64,000 nucleotides of DNA from CBDBZL01 sp965213545 (GTDB lineage Bacteria; Pseudomonadota; Alphaproteobacteria; Sphingomonadales; Sphingomonadaceae): positions 372,001-436,000 of the forward strand of contig CBDBZL010000001.1 in assembly GCA_965213545.1 (NCBI GenBank), written 5' to 3'. The notes under the pieces are model-generated. The model saw only the letters and a list, made by a program, of their open reading frames with translations. It did not search any database and was not told the origin of the DNA. The position numbers were made by a program, and so were the translations under genes. This document shows positions 35,630 through 42,640 of the stretch, in pieces; position 1 is the stretch's first letter; the number at the start of each line of letters is the position of its first letter.

Positions 35630-37648
35630 TCACTCGGCCGCCTCCGCCAACGCATCGCCATGCACCAGTTCGGCCGAACAGCGCTGCATCACCAGACTGC
35701 CACGGGCGATGGGATTGGTGAGGTAGAAATCGGCGATCGGATAGCGGATCGACCCGGCGGGCGAAGTGCCTTGCGGCGCTGTAGGAAGCGCGCCCATGTC
35801 GGCCAGGCCCTCTTCGCCCAGCGCGGGCACCTCGGTGATCATCGCGGCGCGCAGCTGGTCGAACGTATCGAACCCGACCGAGACACCCAGCGCATCGGCC
35901 AGCGCGCGCAGGATCGACCAGTCCTCGCGCGCATCGCCGGGGGCGAACACCGCCTTGTCGGCGAACTGCACGCGGCCCTCGGTGTTGACGTAGGTTCCCG
36001 CCTTCTCGGTATAGGCGCTCGCGGGCAGGATGATATCGGCCGCGGCCGCTCCCTTGTCGCCATGGTGGCCGATATAAACCTTGAGCGCGCCTTCGAAGCG
36101 GGAGAAATCCACCTCGTCCGCGCCCAGCGCCAAGAGCAGTTTGGGCCGCACCTCGATCAGTTCGGCGATGCCGCGTGGCCGGGCGAAGCCGAGCATCAGC
36201 GCGCCCATCCGCGCGGCAGCGGTGTGCAGCACGTTGAACCCGTTCCAATCATCACGGACCATCCCGAAGCGCTCGGCCAGCCGCAAGGCCGCGCCATGCC
36301 CGCCTGCTGCCAGCCCGCCCGCACCGATGATCAGCGCCGGCCGCTCCGCCTGCTCGAATGCCTCGACCACCTCGTCGGGGAGCTCGTGCAGCACCGACAG
36401 ATCATCGCTGAGGAAGCGGGCCGGATAGGTCGTGTCCCACTCCGGACCCACCAGGAACACCTTGGCGCCCAGCTTGGCGGCCTTCCTCAGCCGCACGTTG
36501 ACCAGCGGCGCTTCCCAGCGGACGTGGCTGCCGATGACCAGCACCGCATCGGCCTGTTCGATCCCCTCGAAGGTGGAATTGAACGCCGCGCCGGCCAGGT
36601 TGATGTCGTAGTCCATCCCCGTCTGCCGGCTTTCGACCAGGTCCGATCCCAGCGCGTGCAGCAACCGCTTGGCCGCGAACATGGTCTCGCAATCGAGCAT
36701 GTCGCCCGCCACCGCCGCCACGCTGCTGCCCGCATCAACGCTGCGGATCAGCGCGAACGCCTCGTTCCAGCTCGACTGGACCAACCGGCCCCCGCCTTGA
36801 CCATCGGCGCGCCGCACCCACACCTTGTCGAGCCGCCGGCGCACGAGGCCATCGACCTGGTAGCGCGCCTTGTCGCTGATCCATTCCTCGTTCACCGCGT
36901 CGTTTACCCGCGGTAGAACGCGCATCACTTCGCGGCCGCGCGAATGGACCGAGATGTTCGAACCCACCCCATCCGAGACATCGATCGACAGCGTGCGCTT
37001 CAGTTCCCAGGGCCGTGCCTCGTAGGCATAAGGCCCGCTGGTGAGCGCGCCTACCGGGCACAGGTCGATGACGTTGGCGGAGAGCTCGTGCCTGGCCGCC
37101 TGCTCGAGATAGGTGGTGATCTGCATGTCCTCGCCGCGATACAGCGCGCCGATCTCGTCCACCCCCGCGACCTCTTCCGAAAAGCGGACGCAGCGGGTGC
37201 AGTGGATGCACCGAGTCATGATCGTCTTGATCAGCGGCCCCATGTATTTCTCGGTCACCGCGCGCTTGTTTTCATGATAGCGCGAGGCGCCGCGACCATA
37301 ATACATCGCCTGGTCCTGCAGGTCGCACTCGCCGCCCTGGTCGCAGATCGGGCAGTCGAGCGGGTGGTTGATCAGCAGGAACTCCATCACCCCCTCGCGC
37401 GCGGTCTTCACCATCAGGCTGTCGGTGCGGATCTCCTGGCCCTCGGTCGCGGGCAGCGCGCAGGATGCCTGCGGCTTGGGCGGCCCGGGCTTCACTTCGA
37501 CTAGGCACATCCGGCAATTGCCCGCGATCGACAGCCGCTCATGATAGCAGAACCGCGGGATCTCCTTGCCCGCAAGCTCGCACGCCTGGAGCACGGTGGC
37601 ACCATCGGGGACTTCGATTTCCTGACCGTCTACGGTGACTTTGGGCAT
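35630..37648 (-). CDS. nuoG: NADH-quinone oxidoreductase subunit G
   Basis: A 672-residue iron-sulfur subunit of the Complex I peripheral arm. The N-terminal ferredoxin domain has CYHERLSIAGNCRMC, the His-ligated N5 site lies in HPLDCPICDQGGECDLQDQ, and CIHCTRCVRFSEE with DLCPVGAL binds a [4Fe-4S] cluster. The C-terminal half is a molybdopterin-oxidoreductase-like domain without catalytic function. ATG at 37646-37648 lies one base after the stop of a small coiled-coil gene. A second, diverged copy of the first 26 codons occurs 230 bp upstream. Confidence 0.96.
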   Translation of the reverse strand: MPKVTVDGQEIEVPDGATVLQACELAGKEIPRFCYHERLSIAGNCRMCLVEVKPGPPKPQASCALPATEGQEIRTDSLMVKTAREGVMEFLLINHPLDCPICDQGGECDLQDQAMYYGRGASRYHENKRAVTEKYMGPLIKTIMTRCIHCTRCVRFSEEVAGVDEIGALYRGEDMQITTYLEQAARHELSANVIDLCPVGALTSGPYAYEARPWELKRTLSIDVSDGVGSNISVHSRGREVMRVLPRVNDAVNEEWISDKARYQVDGLVRRRLDKVWVRRADGQGGGRLVQSSWNEAFALIRSVDAGSSVAAVAGDMLDCETMFAAKRLLHALGSDLVESRQTGMDYDINLAGAAFNSTFEGIEQADAVLVIGSHVRWEAPLVNVRLRKAAKLGAKVFLVGPEWDTTYPARFLSDDLSVLHELPDEVVEAFEQAERPALIIGAGGLAAGGHGAALRLAERFGMVRDDWNGFNVLHTAAARMGALMLGFARPRGIAELIEVRPKLLLALGADEVDFSRFEGALKVYIGHHGDKGAAAADIILPASAYTEKAGTYVNTEGRVQFADKAVFAPGDAREDWSILRALADALGVSVGFDTFDQLRAAMITEVPALGEEGLADMGALPTAPQGTSPAGSIRYPIADFYLTNPIARGSLVMQRCSAELVHGDALAEAAE

Positions 37649-37649
37649 A

Positions 37650-37880
37650 TCAGTGTTCCGTGTCTTGCAGGCCAAGGCGGGTCTCGATGCGATCTACACG
37701 CTTCTTAAGGTCAGACATATCCGCCTGTATGGAGTAAACCGAGGTAATCAGCCCGCGCATGTGGTCTTCGAGCGAAGACATCCGGGCGTCGACCGAGTGC
37801 AGCTCACGCTTGATGCCCGCAACGTCGGCTTGGATGCCCTTGAGGATCTCCAGCATCAGATCGGCGCGTTCGTCTGTCAT
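37650..37880 (-). CDS. small coiled-coil protein (copy 3) before nuoG
   Basis: A 76-residue, highly charged, almost wholly helical protein. Heptad-like spacing runs from LMLEILKGIQADVAGIK to RVDRIETRLGL. It aligns without gaps over its first 30 residues to the coiled-coil protein at 42323-42583 (L-x-x-x-[VI]L-x-x-IQ-x-D), so the two are paralogues. ATG at 37878-37880 overlaps the stop of a nuoG 5' remnant (ATGA), and its own stop is one base before intact nuoG. Function is unknown. Confidence 0.72.
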   Translation of the reverse strand: MTDERADLMLEILKGIQADVAGIKRELHSVDARMSSLEDHMRGLITSVYSIQADMSDLKKRVDRIETRLGLQDTEH

Positions 37881-37969
37881 AGCACAACCGCCGCAAGCTC
37901 GCACGCCTGCAGCACGGTGGCGCCGTCAGAGACATCGATCTGAGTGCCGTTAACGGTTACCTTGGGCAT
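37877..37969 (-). pseudogene. duplicated nuoG 5' end (30-codon remnant)
   Basis: A 30-codon ORF beginning MPKVTVNGTQIDVSDG and continuing ATVLQACELA, then AVVL and a stop. It matches the first 26 residues of intact nuoG at 21 of 26 positions, and its last 25 bases of similarity are nearly identical. It lacks every iron-sulfur motif. Its TGA overlaps the ATG of the small coiled-coil gene. It looks like the displaced 5' end of an older nuoG. Confidence 0.85.
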
Positions 37970-38067
37970 ATTCGCTCTATTTCAATCAATGTGTGGACTC
38001 AAGGTCGGTCAATCGACCAAGATCATCAATTTGCTGGCAGGATTGCTCAAGCGTCGCGGGTTGCGCG

Positions 38068-38616
38068 CTACGCTCGGGCGCGACGCGCAAACCCTTCCGG
38101 AACAGCTACAAAGCTTTCGTCCGCATAGACGAATTCGCTGCGATGGACCACCGCGTCGCCGTCCTCGGTGCGGCGCACGATATCGTACCGGAACGGCCTT
38201 CCATCAAGGCTTTCGACGCAGCGCAGCGTCAGGACGGATGGCCGCGGAACGATCGTCGTATCAGCCTTGGCACGTCGCAAGGTGCTGGCGATGCGCCGCC
38301 AGTTCGGATCCCGGCGCTCGCGCTCAACGTCCTGTGCGGGCGAGCAGAGCGCCATCAAACGCTGAACGGCCAGCACCGTCGGATCATCGGGGCGGGTATT
38401 CCATTCGATCCTCGCACCGGCGTTTACGGCTTCGACTGCTGCAGGTGCCGAATTTATCGCGCATTGACCCCATTCTCTGCTTCCGGTCTGCGCGTAAGCC
38501 GCCGAAGGCTCGGAAGCCGAGGCGGCGACTGGAATGGCGATCAACGCTCCCAGAATAGTCAGCAGACCCCTCCGGCGGTTCCGCTCGCTCGTTCGCCGAG
38601 AAACAGCATTTTTCAC
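38068..38616 (-). CDS. uncharacterised exported protein between nuoF and nuoG
   Basis: A 182-residue protein of unknown family. A basic N-terminus (SERNRRRG) and hydrophobic LLTILGALIAIPVAASAS form a signal peptide, so the mature part should be periplasmic. Three cysteines follow (CAIN, LCSP, LRCVES). The GTG start at 38614-38616, preceded by GGAGAG, overlaps the stop of a 26-codon ORF (GTGA). Longer in-frame extensions overlap the lipoprotein gene. Codon use is less biased than in the nuo genes, which fits recent gain. Confidence 0.6.
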   Translation of the reverse strand: MKNAVSRRTSERNRRRGLLTILGALIAIPVAASASEPSAAYAQTGSREWGQCAINSAPAAVEAVNAGARIEWNTRPDDPTVLAVQRLMALCSPAQDVERERRDPNWRRIASTLRRAKADTTIVPRPSVLTLRCVESLDGRPFRYDIVRRTEDGDAVVHRSEFVYADESFVAVPEGFARRARA

Positions 38617-38693
38617 CGCGTCGCTCTCCCTAAATCGGCCACAACCGGCCCCGTCGGATGGCCTACAAACCTTGAAGGAAGATAGTCGCTCAT
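38613..38693 (-). CDS. 26-codon ORF linking two accessory genes
   Basis: A 26-residue ORF starting MSDYLPSRFVGHPTG. Its ATG overlaps the lipoprotein stop (ATGA) and its TGA overlaps the GTG of the exported-protein gene (GTGA). It may be a remnant of a longer gene, or a coupling ORF that delivers ribosomes to the next start. No family recognised; the overlaps are the only evidence that it is translated. Confidence 0.4.
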   Translation of the reverse strand: MSDYLPSRFVGHPTGPVVADLGRATR

Positions 38694-39403
38694 GATTGCG
38701 CCTTCCGCAGTTCCTCGGCCTGGTCCAGCGTCCGGTACAGCCCGAACGCCATGATCGAGCGCAAGGAACCGGCGTCGAACCGGGCCTCGAAGCCTTCGGC
38801 AAGGCACGGGCCGAGTGCTGGAACCAGCGCGTTGATCGCGGCGGCCTCCCGGTCGGTGTCGGGCTCGGTTTCGACCAGGTTCCAGATCAGGTCCGCCCGT
38901 GCCTCGGCAACGCACATGCCGAGCGCTTCGCTGGCGTTGCGCGGGACCAGGCCGGGCCACTGCCAGTCCTGCCTCGTCAGCGCCGCGATGGCCTGGCGGT
39001 CCTTCTCGTCGAACCGATCATCCACCAGCCATTCGGCGAACGCGCCCACGGTCACCATCGGGTCATAGCCGATCCGCACGCTGCCAAGGTTGGAGAAGCA
39101 GTCTTCCCGGCGCGCGTCATGGAAGGTGTGCTCGGGAACGACATCGCCCACCGCCTCGACCTGCTCGGCGCTGTCGTAGGCCTGGTCCAGCACCTTGCCC
39201 GCCTGCGCCCGGTTGAGCGAGGCGGTGCAGCGCAGGAACACGTTCACCGCCGCACGCGCGGATGCGTTGTGACGCGGATGGTGCTCGCCCGACAGGCCCC
39301 GCGCCGAGCGATCGATGCGCGATCCGATCGGCGGATCGGCCAGCGCCGCGCCGGACGAGCACGCGATCAGGCCGCCCGCCACCAGCGCCAGACACCGCCT
39401 CAC
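38690..39403 (-). CDS. putative lipoprotein downstream of nuoF
   Basis: A 237-residue exported protein. The signal peptide is followed by LIAC, which fits a lipobox with Cys14; SSGAALADPP gives an alternative signal-peptidase-I site. The rest is soluble and alpha-helical with scattered cysteines. No family was recognised. The GTG start at 39401-39403 overlaps the nuoF stop (GTGA), and its stop overlaps the 26-codon ORF. It belongs to a block of three accessory ORFs between nuoF and nuoG. Confidence 0.68.
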   Translation of the reverse strand: MRRCLALVAGGLIACSSGAALADPPIGSRIDRSARGLSGEHHPRHNASARAAVNVFLRCTASLNRAQAGKVLDQAYDSAEQVEAVGDVVPEHTFHDARREDCFSNLGSVRIGYDPMVTVGAFAEWLVDDRFDEKDRQAIAALTRQDWQWPGLVPRNASEALGMCVAEARADLIWNLVETEPDTDREAAAINALVPALGPCLAEGFEARFDAGSLRSIMAFGLYRTLDQAEELRKAQS

Positions 39404-40713
39404 TCCGCCGCCTCCATCATCGCCGCGCCATTCGTCCGTTCCACTATCCGCCGCTCCAGTTCGGGGCGGAAGTGGCGGATCAGGCCCTGGATCGGCCAGG
39501 CCGCCGCATCGCCCAGCGCGCAGATGGTGTGGCCTTCGACCTGCTTGGTCACCTCGTACAGCATGTCGATCTCCTCGAGCGCCGCCTCGCCCTCGCGCAG
39601 CCGCTCCATTACCCGCCACATCCAGCCGGTGCCCTCGCGGCACGGGGTACACTGGCCGCAGCTCTCGTGCTTGTAGAAATAGGAGATGCGGCTGATCGCG
39701 CGCACGATGTCGGTTGACCTGTCCATCACGATGACCGCCGCGGTGCCCAGCCCCGAGCCCAGTTCCTTCAGCCCGTCGAAATCCATCGGCGCATCGATGA
39801 TCTGGGCAGCGGGAACCAGCGGCACCGAGGAACCGCCCGGGATGACCGCGAGCAGATTGTCCCATCCCCCGCGAATGCCGCCTGCATGACGCTCGATCAG
39901 CTCGCGGAAGGGGATGCCCATCTCCTCCTCGACCACGCAGGGCCGATCGACATGGCCCGAGATCTGGAACAGCTTGGTGCCCTGGTTCTTGTCGCGGCCG
40001 AACCCTGCGAACCACGCCCCGCCGCGACGCATGATGGTGGGCACCACCGCGATCGATTCGACGTTGTTCACCGTGGTCGGGCAGCCATACAGCCCGGCCC
40101 CGGCGGGGAACGGGGGCTTGAGGCGCGGCTGGCCCTTCTTGCCCTCCAGGCTCTCGATCATGGCCGTCTCTTCGCCGCAGATATAGGCGCCCGCGCCGCG
40201 ATGGACGAAGACGTCGAAATCATAGCCCGAACCGCAGGCATTGCGGCCGATCAGCCCGGCGGCATAGGCCTCGTCGACGGCGGCGAACAGCACCTCGGCC
40301 TCGCGGATATATTCGCCGCGGATATAGATATAGGCGGCGCGCGCGCGCATGGCGTAGCCGGCGATGAGCGCCCCCTCGATCAGCTTGTGCGGATCGTGGC
40401 GCAGGATCTCGCGGTCCTTGCAGCTTCCCGGCTCGCTCTCGTCGGCATTGACCACCAGGAAGCTGGGCCGCGCGTTGCCCTGCTGATCGCGTGGCGGTTC
40501 CTTGGGCATGAACGACCACTTCATGCCGGTGGGAAAGCCCGCCCCGCCGCGGCCGCGCAGGCCGCTCGCCTTGACCTCGTCGATGATGGCGTCCTGGCCG
40601 CGCGAGAGGATCGCGCCGGTCTCATCCCAGTCGCCTCGCTGGCGTGCGGCATCGAGCCGCCAGTCCTGGTAGCCGTAGAGATTGGTGAAGATACGGTCCT
40701 TGTCGGCGAGCAT
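39400..40713 (-). CDS. nuoF: NADH-quinone oxidoreductase subunit F
   Basis: A 437-residue flavoprotein that binds NADH and FMN and holds cluster N3 at the tip of the Complex I peripheral arm. The NADH site is GLRGRGGAGFPTGMKW near residues 50-65, the FMN region includes the NADESEPGSCKDRE segment, and the [4Fe-4S] motif is ESCGQCTPCREG near residue 350. ATG at 40711-40713 overlaps the stop of a 67-residue membrane protein (TGATG). Confidence 0.97.
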   Translation of the reverse strand: MLADKDRIFTNLYGYQDWRLDAARQRGDWDETGAILSRGQDAIIDEVKASGLRGRGGAGFPTGMKWSFMPKEPPRDQQGNARPSFLVVNADESEPGSCKDREILRHDPHKLIEGALIAGYAMRARAAYIYIRGEYIREAEVLFAAVDEAYAAGLIGRNACGSGYDFDVFVHRGAGAYICGEETAMIESLEGKKGQPRLKPPFPAGAGLYGCPTTVNNVESIAVVPTIMRRGGAWFAGFGRDKNQGTKLFQISGHVDRPCVVEEEMGIPFRELIERHAGGIRGGWDNLLAVIPGGSSVPLVPAAQIIDAPMDFDGLKELGSGLGTAAVIVMDRSTDIVRAISRISYFYKHESCGQCTPCREGTGWMWRVMERLREGEAALEEIDMLYEVTKQVEGHTICALGDAAAWPIQGLIRHFRPELERRIVERTNGAAMMEAAE

Positions 40714-40916
40714 CAGTAAGGGTCCTGGGGATCAGATCGCGAAGAGCCTGCGCCCGGCCGGAACCGCAATAGCAGATAGGCGACCACGCCGACGACCCCG
40801 CCGATGATCCCGGGCCACCAGCTGACTTTATCCGCGGCCGGATCGAGCGCCAGGCCCAGCATCAGACCGGCGAGCACCCCGGCGATCGGCAGCGAGCGCA
40901 GCACCTCGAGGCGCAT
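40713..40916 (-). CDS. mini membrane protein C (67 aa) before nuoF
   Basis: A 67-residue protein with two hydrophobic segments, VLAGLMLGLALDPA and WWPGIIGGVVGVVAYLLL, and a polar C-terminal tail (SSRSDPQDPY). Its ATG shares one base with the stop of the preceding 46-residue ORF, and its stop shares one base with the nuoF ATG. No family recognised. Small unidentified ORFs are known in alphaproteobacterial nuo operons, but this one was not matched to any. Confidence 0.62.
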   Translation of the reverse strand: MRLEVLRSLPIAGVLAGLMLGLALDPAADKVSWWPGIIGGVVGVVAYLLLRFRPGAGSSRSDPQDPY

Positions 40917-41056
40917 CAGCCCATCACTCTGAACACGACCACCGCCGCCACCACCAGAATGGCGACCAGCACCACCGTCTTGACCAGACCCGTGAGCAGC
41001 TTCCACGCCAGGAACACCAGCAGCAGCACGATGAGGATGGGGACCAGCATCTCCAT
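40916..41056 (-). CDS. mini membrane protein B (46 aa)
   Basis: A 46-residue, extremely hydrophobic ORF. It begins MEMLVPILIVLLLVFLAW, has a short KLLTGLVKT turn, and ends in a second helix, VVLVAILVVAAVVVF. It overlaps the preceding 50-residue ORF (ATGA) and the following 67-residue ORF (one base). Its position inside a fully coupled chain from nuoE to nuoF supports translation; function is unknown. Confidence 0.58.
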   Translation of the reverse strand: MEMLVPILIVLLLVFLAWKLLTGLVKTVVLVAILVVAAVVVFRVMG

Positions 41057-41208
41057 CACTTGGGCTTGCGCTGTCGGCGCGAATACAGCGCGATGGCGAA
41101 CCCGATGGCGAACAGGGCCAGCGCGGTCAGCCCCTCCCCCGTGACCAGCGCAACCACGCCCCACACGATGATCGCCACGCCGACGGCAAACAGGATCTTG
41201 GCGTTCAT
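41056..41208 (-). CDS. mini membrane protein A (50 aa) after nuoE
   Basis: A 50-residue ORF with two helices (ILFAVGVAIIVWGVVALV and LTALALFAIGFAIALY) and a basic C-terminus, SRRQRKPK. The positive C-terminus places it in the cytosol. Its ATG overlaps the nuoE stop by 4 nt (ATGA) and its stop overlaps the 46-residue ORF. Together the three mini proteins form a contiguous block between nuoE and nuoF. Confidence 0.6.
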   Translation of the reverse strand: MNAKILFAVGVAIIVWGVVALVTGEGLTALALFAIGFAIALYSRRQRKPK

Positions 41209-41876
41209 GACCATTGGCTCCGGTAATCGTGATTGGCGTCGACCATCTCCTTAAGCGTGGTCGGTCCGCCCAGCGGTTCGGATGTATGGCGCCCGGGTTC
41301 GTGCGTGCCCTCCTCGGGAGTGCCGCCTGCCGCCAGCGTATCTAGCACCAGTTCGAACCGCTCGCGCGTCAGGTCCTCGTAATTGGCATCGTTGATCTGA
41401 GCCATTGGAGCGGTGGCGCAATTGCCCATGCATTCCACCTCGGTCAGCGTCCACATGCCGTTGGCGGAGGTCTGGCCCTTGCGCATCCCTTTCTCGCGGC
41501 ACAGCGCGAACAATTCGTCCGATCCGCGCAGCATGCAAGGCGTCGTGCCGCAGATCTGGACGTGGAACTGGCCTACGGGCGCGATATTGTACATCATGTA
41601 GAAGGTCGCCACCTCGAGCACGCGGATCACCGGCATGTCGAGCTCGCGCGCGACGAACTCGATCACCGGCAGCGGCAGCCACCCTTGCGTGTTCTCCGCC
41701 TCGCCGACCTGGTCTTGCGCCAGGTACAAAAGCGGCATCACCGCACTGCGCTGCCGCCCCTCGGGATAGCGCGCGATGATCTTCTTCGCCTCGGCCGCGT
41801 TGGCCTCGGTCCAGGCGAAGGAGCCGTAGCGCGCGCGCAGCTCGGGCGTATCGGGAGCGGGGGCGCGTTCAGCCAT
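41205..41876 (-). CDS. nuoE: NADH-quinone oxidoreductase subunit E
   Basis: A 223-residue thioredoxin-fold subunit carrying the [2Fe-2S] cluster N1a of Complex I. The four ligands are in ICGTTPCML and VECMGNCATAP (C-x4-C and C-x3-C). A C-terminal extension of about 45 residues (TPEEGTHEPGRH ... NHDYRSQWS) is typical of alphaproteobacterial NuoE. Its start overlaps the end of the VOC-family gene by 8 bp, and its stop overlaps mini protein A by 4 nt. Confidence 0.96.
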   Translation of the reverse strand: MAERAPAPDTPELRARYGSFAWTEANAAEAKKIIARYPEGRQRSAVMPLLYLAQDQVGEAENTQGWLPLPVIEFVARELDMPVIRVLEVATFYMMYNIAPVGQFHVQICGTTPCMLRGSDELFALCREKGMRKGQTSANGMWTLTEVECMGNCATAPMAQINDANYEDLTRERFELVLDTLAAGGTPEEGTHEPGRHTSEPLGGPTTLKEMVDANHDYRSQWS

Positions 41877-42225
41877 CTTTCTGATGCAATCCGAAAGGCA
41901 CGCCAGTGGGATCCGTGCACAGACCGAATTGTCCGAAGCCCTCTTCGGACTCGACCTGGATGTTCGCCGTGCCGCCCAGGTTGCGGACGCGCTTAGCGTG
42001 CTTCTCGAGGTCGTCTATGGCGAAGAACACGATCATGGACGGTGACGGATCATCCGGGTGCACACCGATCTTGAAGCCATTATCCTCGAACCAGCCGTTT
42101 CCGGCGTCGTCCATCTTATTAAAACGCCAGCCCAATAGTTCGGCAAAGAACGCACCCGTTCGCCCGGACCCATCGCCGCTGCCGATCTCGATGTAGGATA
42201 TGGCATCGTGCATCGATTTGCTCAC
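41869..42225 (-). CDS. VOC (glyoxalase/bleomycin-resistance-like) family protein
   Basis: A 118-residue single VOC module pair. ISYIEIGSGDGSGRTGAFF at the start, FFAIDDLEKHAKRVRNLGG in the middle and FGLCTDPTGVPFGL at the end are the usual secondary-structure landmarks of the family. VOC proteins are often metal-dependent enzymes or ligand binders; the metal ligands are not clear enough here to name a reaction. The GTG start at 42223-42225 overlaps the TGA of a nuoD 3' remnant, and AAGGAG inside that remnant (42234-42239) sits eight bases upstream. Less GC-biased codons suggest acquisition. Confidence 0.78.
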   Translation of the reverse strand: MSKSMHDAISYIEIGSGDGSGRTGAFFAELLGWRFNKMDDAGNGWFEDNGFKIGVHPDDPSPSMIVFFAIDDLEKHAKRVRNLGGTANIQVESEEGFGQFGLCTDPTGVPFGLHQKDG

Positions 42226-42323
42226 CAGTCGCACTCCTTGAACATCGCGTCGATCGCACCCCGGACCGCAGTCGCGTCGGGCAGCATGTAACCAGAGCAA
42301 AATCTCCTCGTCATCGCTCGCAT
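42222..42323 (-). pseudogene. duplicated nuoD 3' end, remnant 1 (33 codons)
   Basis: A 33-codon ORF whose last 23 residues, GYMLPDATAVRGAID then AMFKECDW, match the intact NuoD C-terminus at 16 of 23 positions. The nucleotide match covers about 78 bp ending at the stop codon. It lacks the rest of nuoD. Its ATG overlaps the stop of coiled-coil copy 2 (TGATG) and its TGA overlaps the VOC gene start (GTGA). Confidence 0.87.
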
Positions 42324-42583
42324 CAGCCGTGCTCCGTCAGATCGAGGCGGCGTTCCACACGCCCCAAACGCTCGTCGAACCGGTCCATCCGGCGGTTCAA
42401 TCCGCCGAGCGACATCAGGATGCTACCGAGATGTTCTACGGTGGTCGTCACCCTCGCCTTCAGGTCAGACACATCGAAACGCATTTCGGTAATGTCCGAC
42501 TGGATCTTCTGCAGCACCGAGTAGATCAGTTCGTTGGTCACCTCATCGGGCACCGGCAAATCCTTCCGAAACTGCCCTAGCAA
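42323..42583 (-). CDS. small coiled-coil protein (copy 2)
   Basis: An 86-residue charged helical protein. Residues 11-27, PDEVTNELIYSVLQKIQ, are almost identical to copy 1 at 42637-42915, and the C-terminal RMDRFDERLGRVERRLDL repeats the arginine/aspartate heptads of the family. No membrane segment or signal peptide. The start is a TTG at 42581-42583. It is bounded on both sides by nuoD 3' remnants. Function unknown; small coiled-coil proteins of this look are widespread in proteobacteria. Confidence 0.72.
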   Translation of the reverse strand: MLGQFRKDLPVPDEVTNELIYSVLQKIQSDITEMRFDVSDLKARVTTTVEHLGSILMSLGGLNRRMDRFDERLGRVERRLDLTEHG

Positions 42584-42598
42584 TTAGCACTGCGAACT

Positions 42599-42640
42599 TC
42601 ACCAGCCGCACTCGCCGAACACCGCGCCAAGCGTCTTCAT
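42599..42640 (-). pseudogene. duplicated nuoD 3' end, remnant 2 (13 codons)
   Basis: A 13-codon ORF, MKTLGAVFGECGW, whose last part matches the NuoD C-terminus AVFGEC. At the nucleotide level about 36 bp up to the stop codon align with intact nuoD (42931-42966) with few mismatches. Its ATG overlaps the stop of coiled-coil copy 1 (ATGA). It is short, so it is convincing mainly because the longer remnant 1 shows the same arrangement. Confidence 0.7.

Noticed and set aside
38003..38018. GGTCG-GTCAAT-CGACC inverted repeat before the nuoG remnant
   Set aside because: The 5-bp arms are too short to support a terminator or operator without other evidence.
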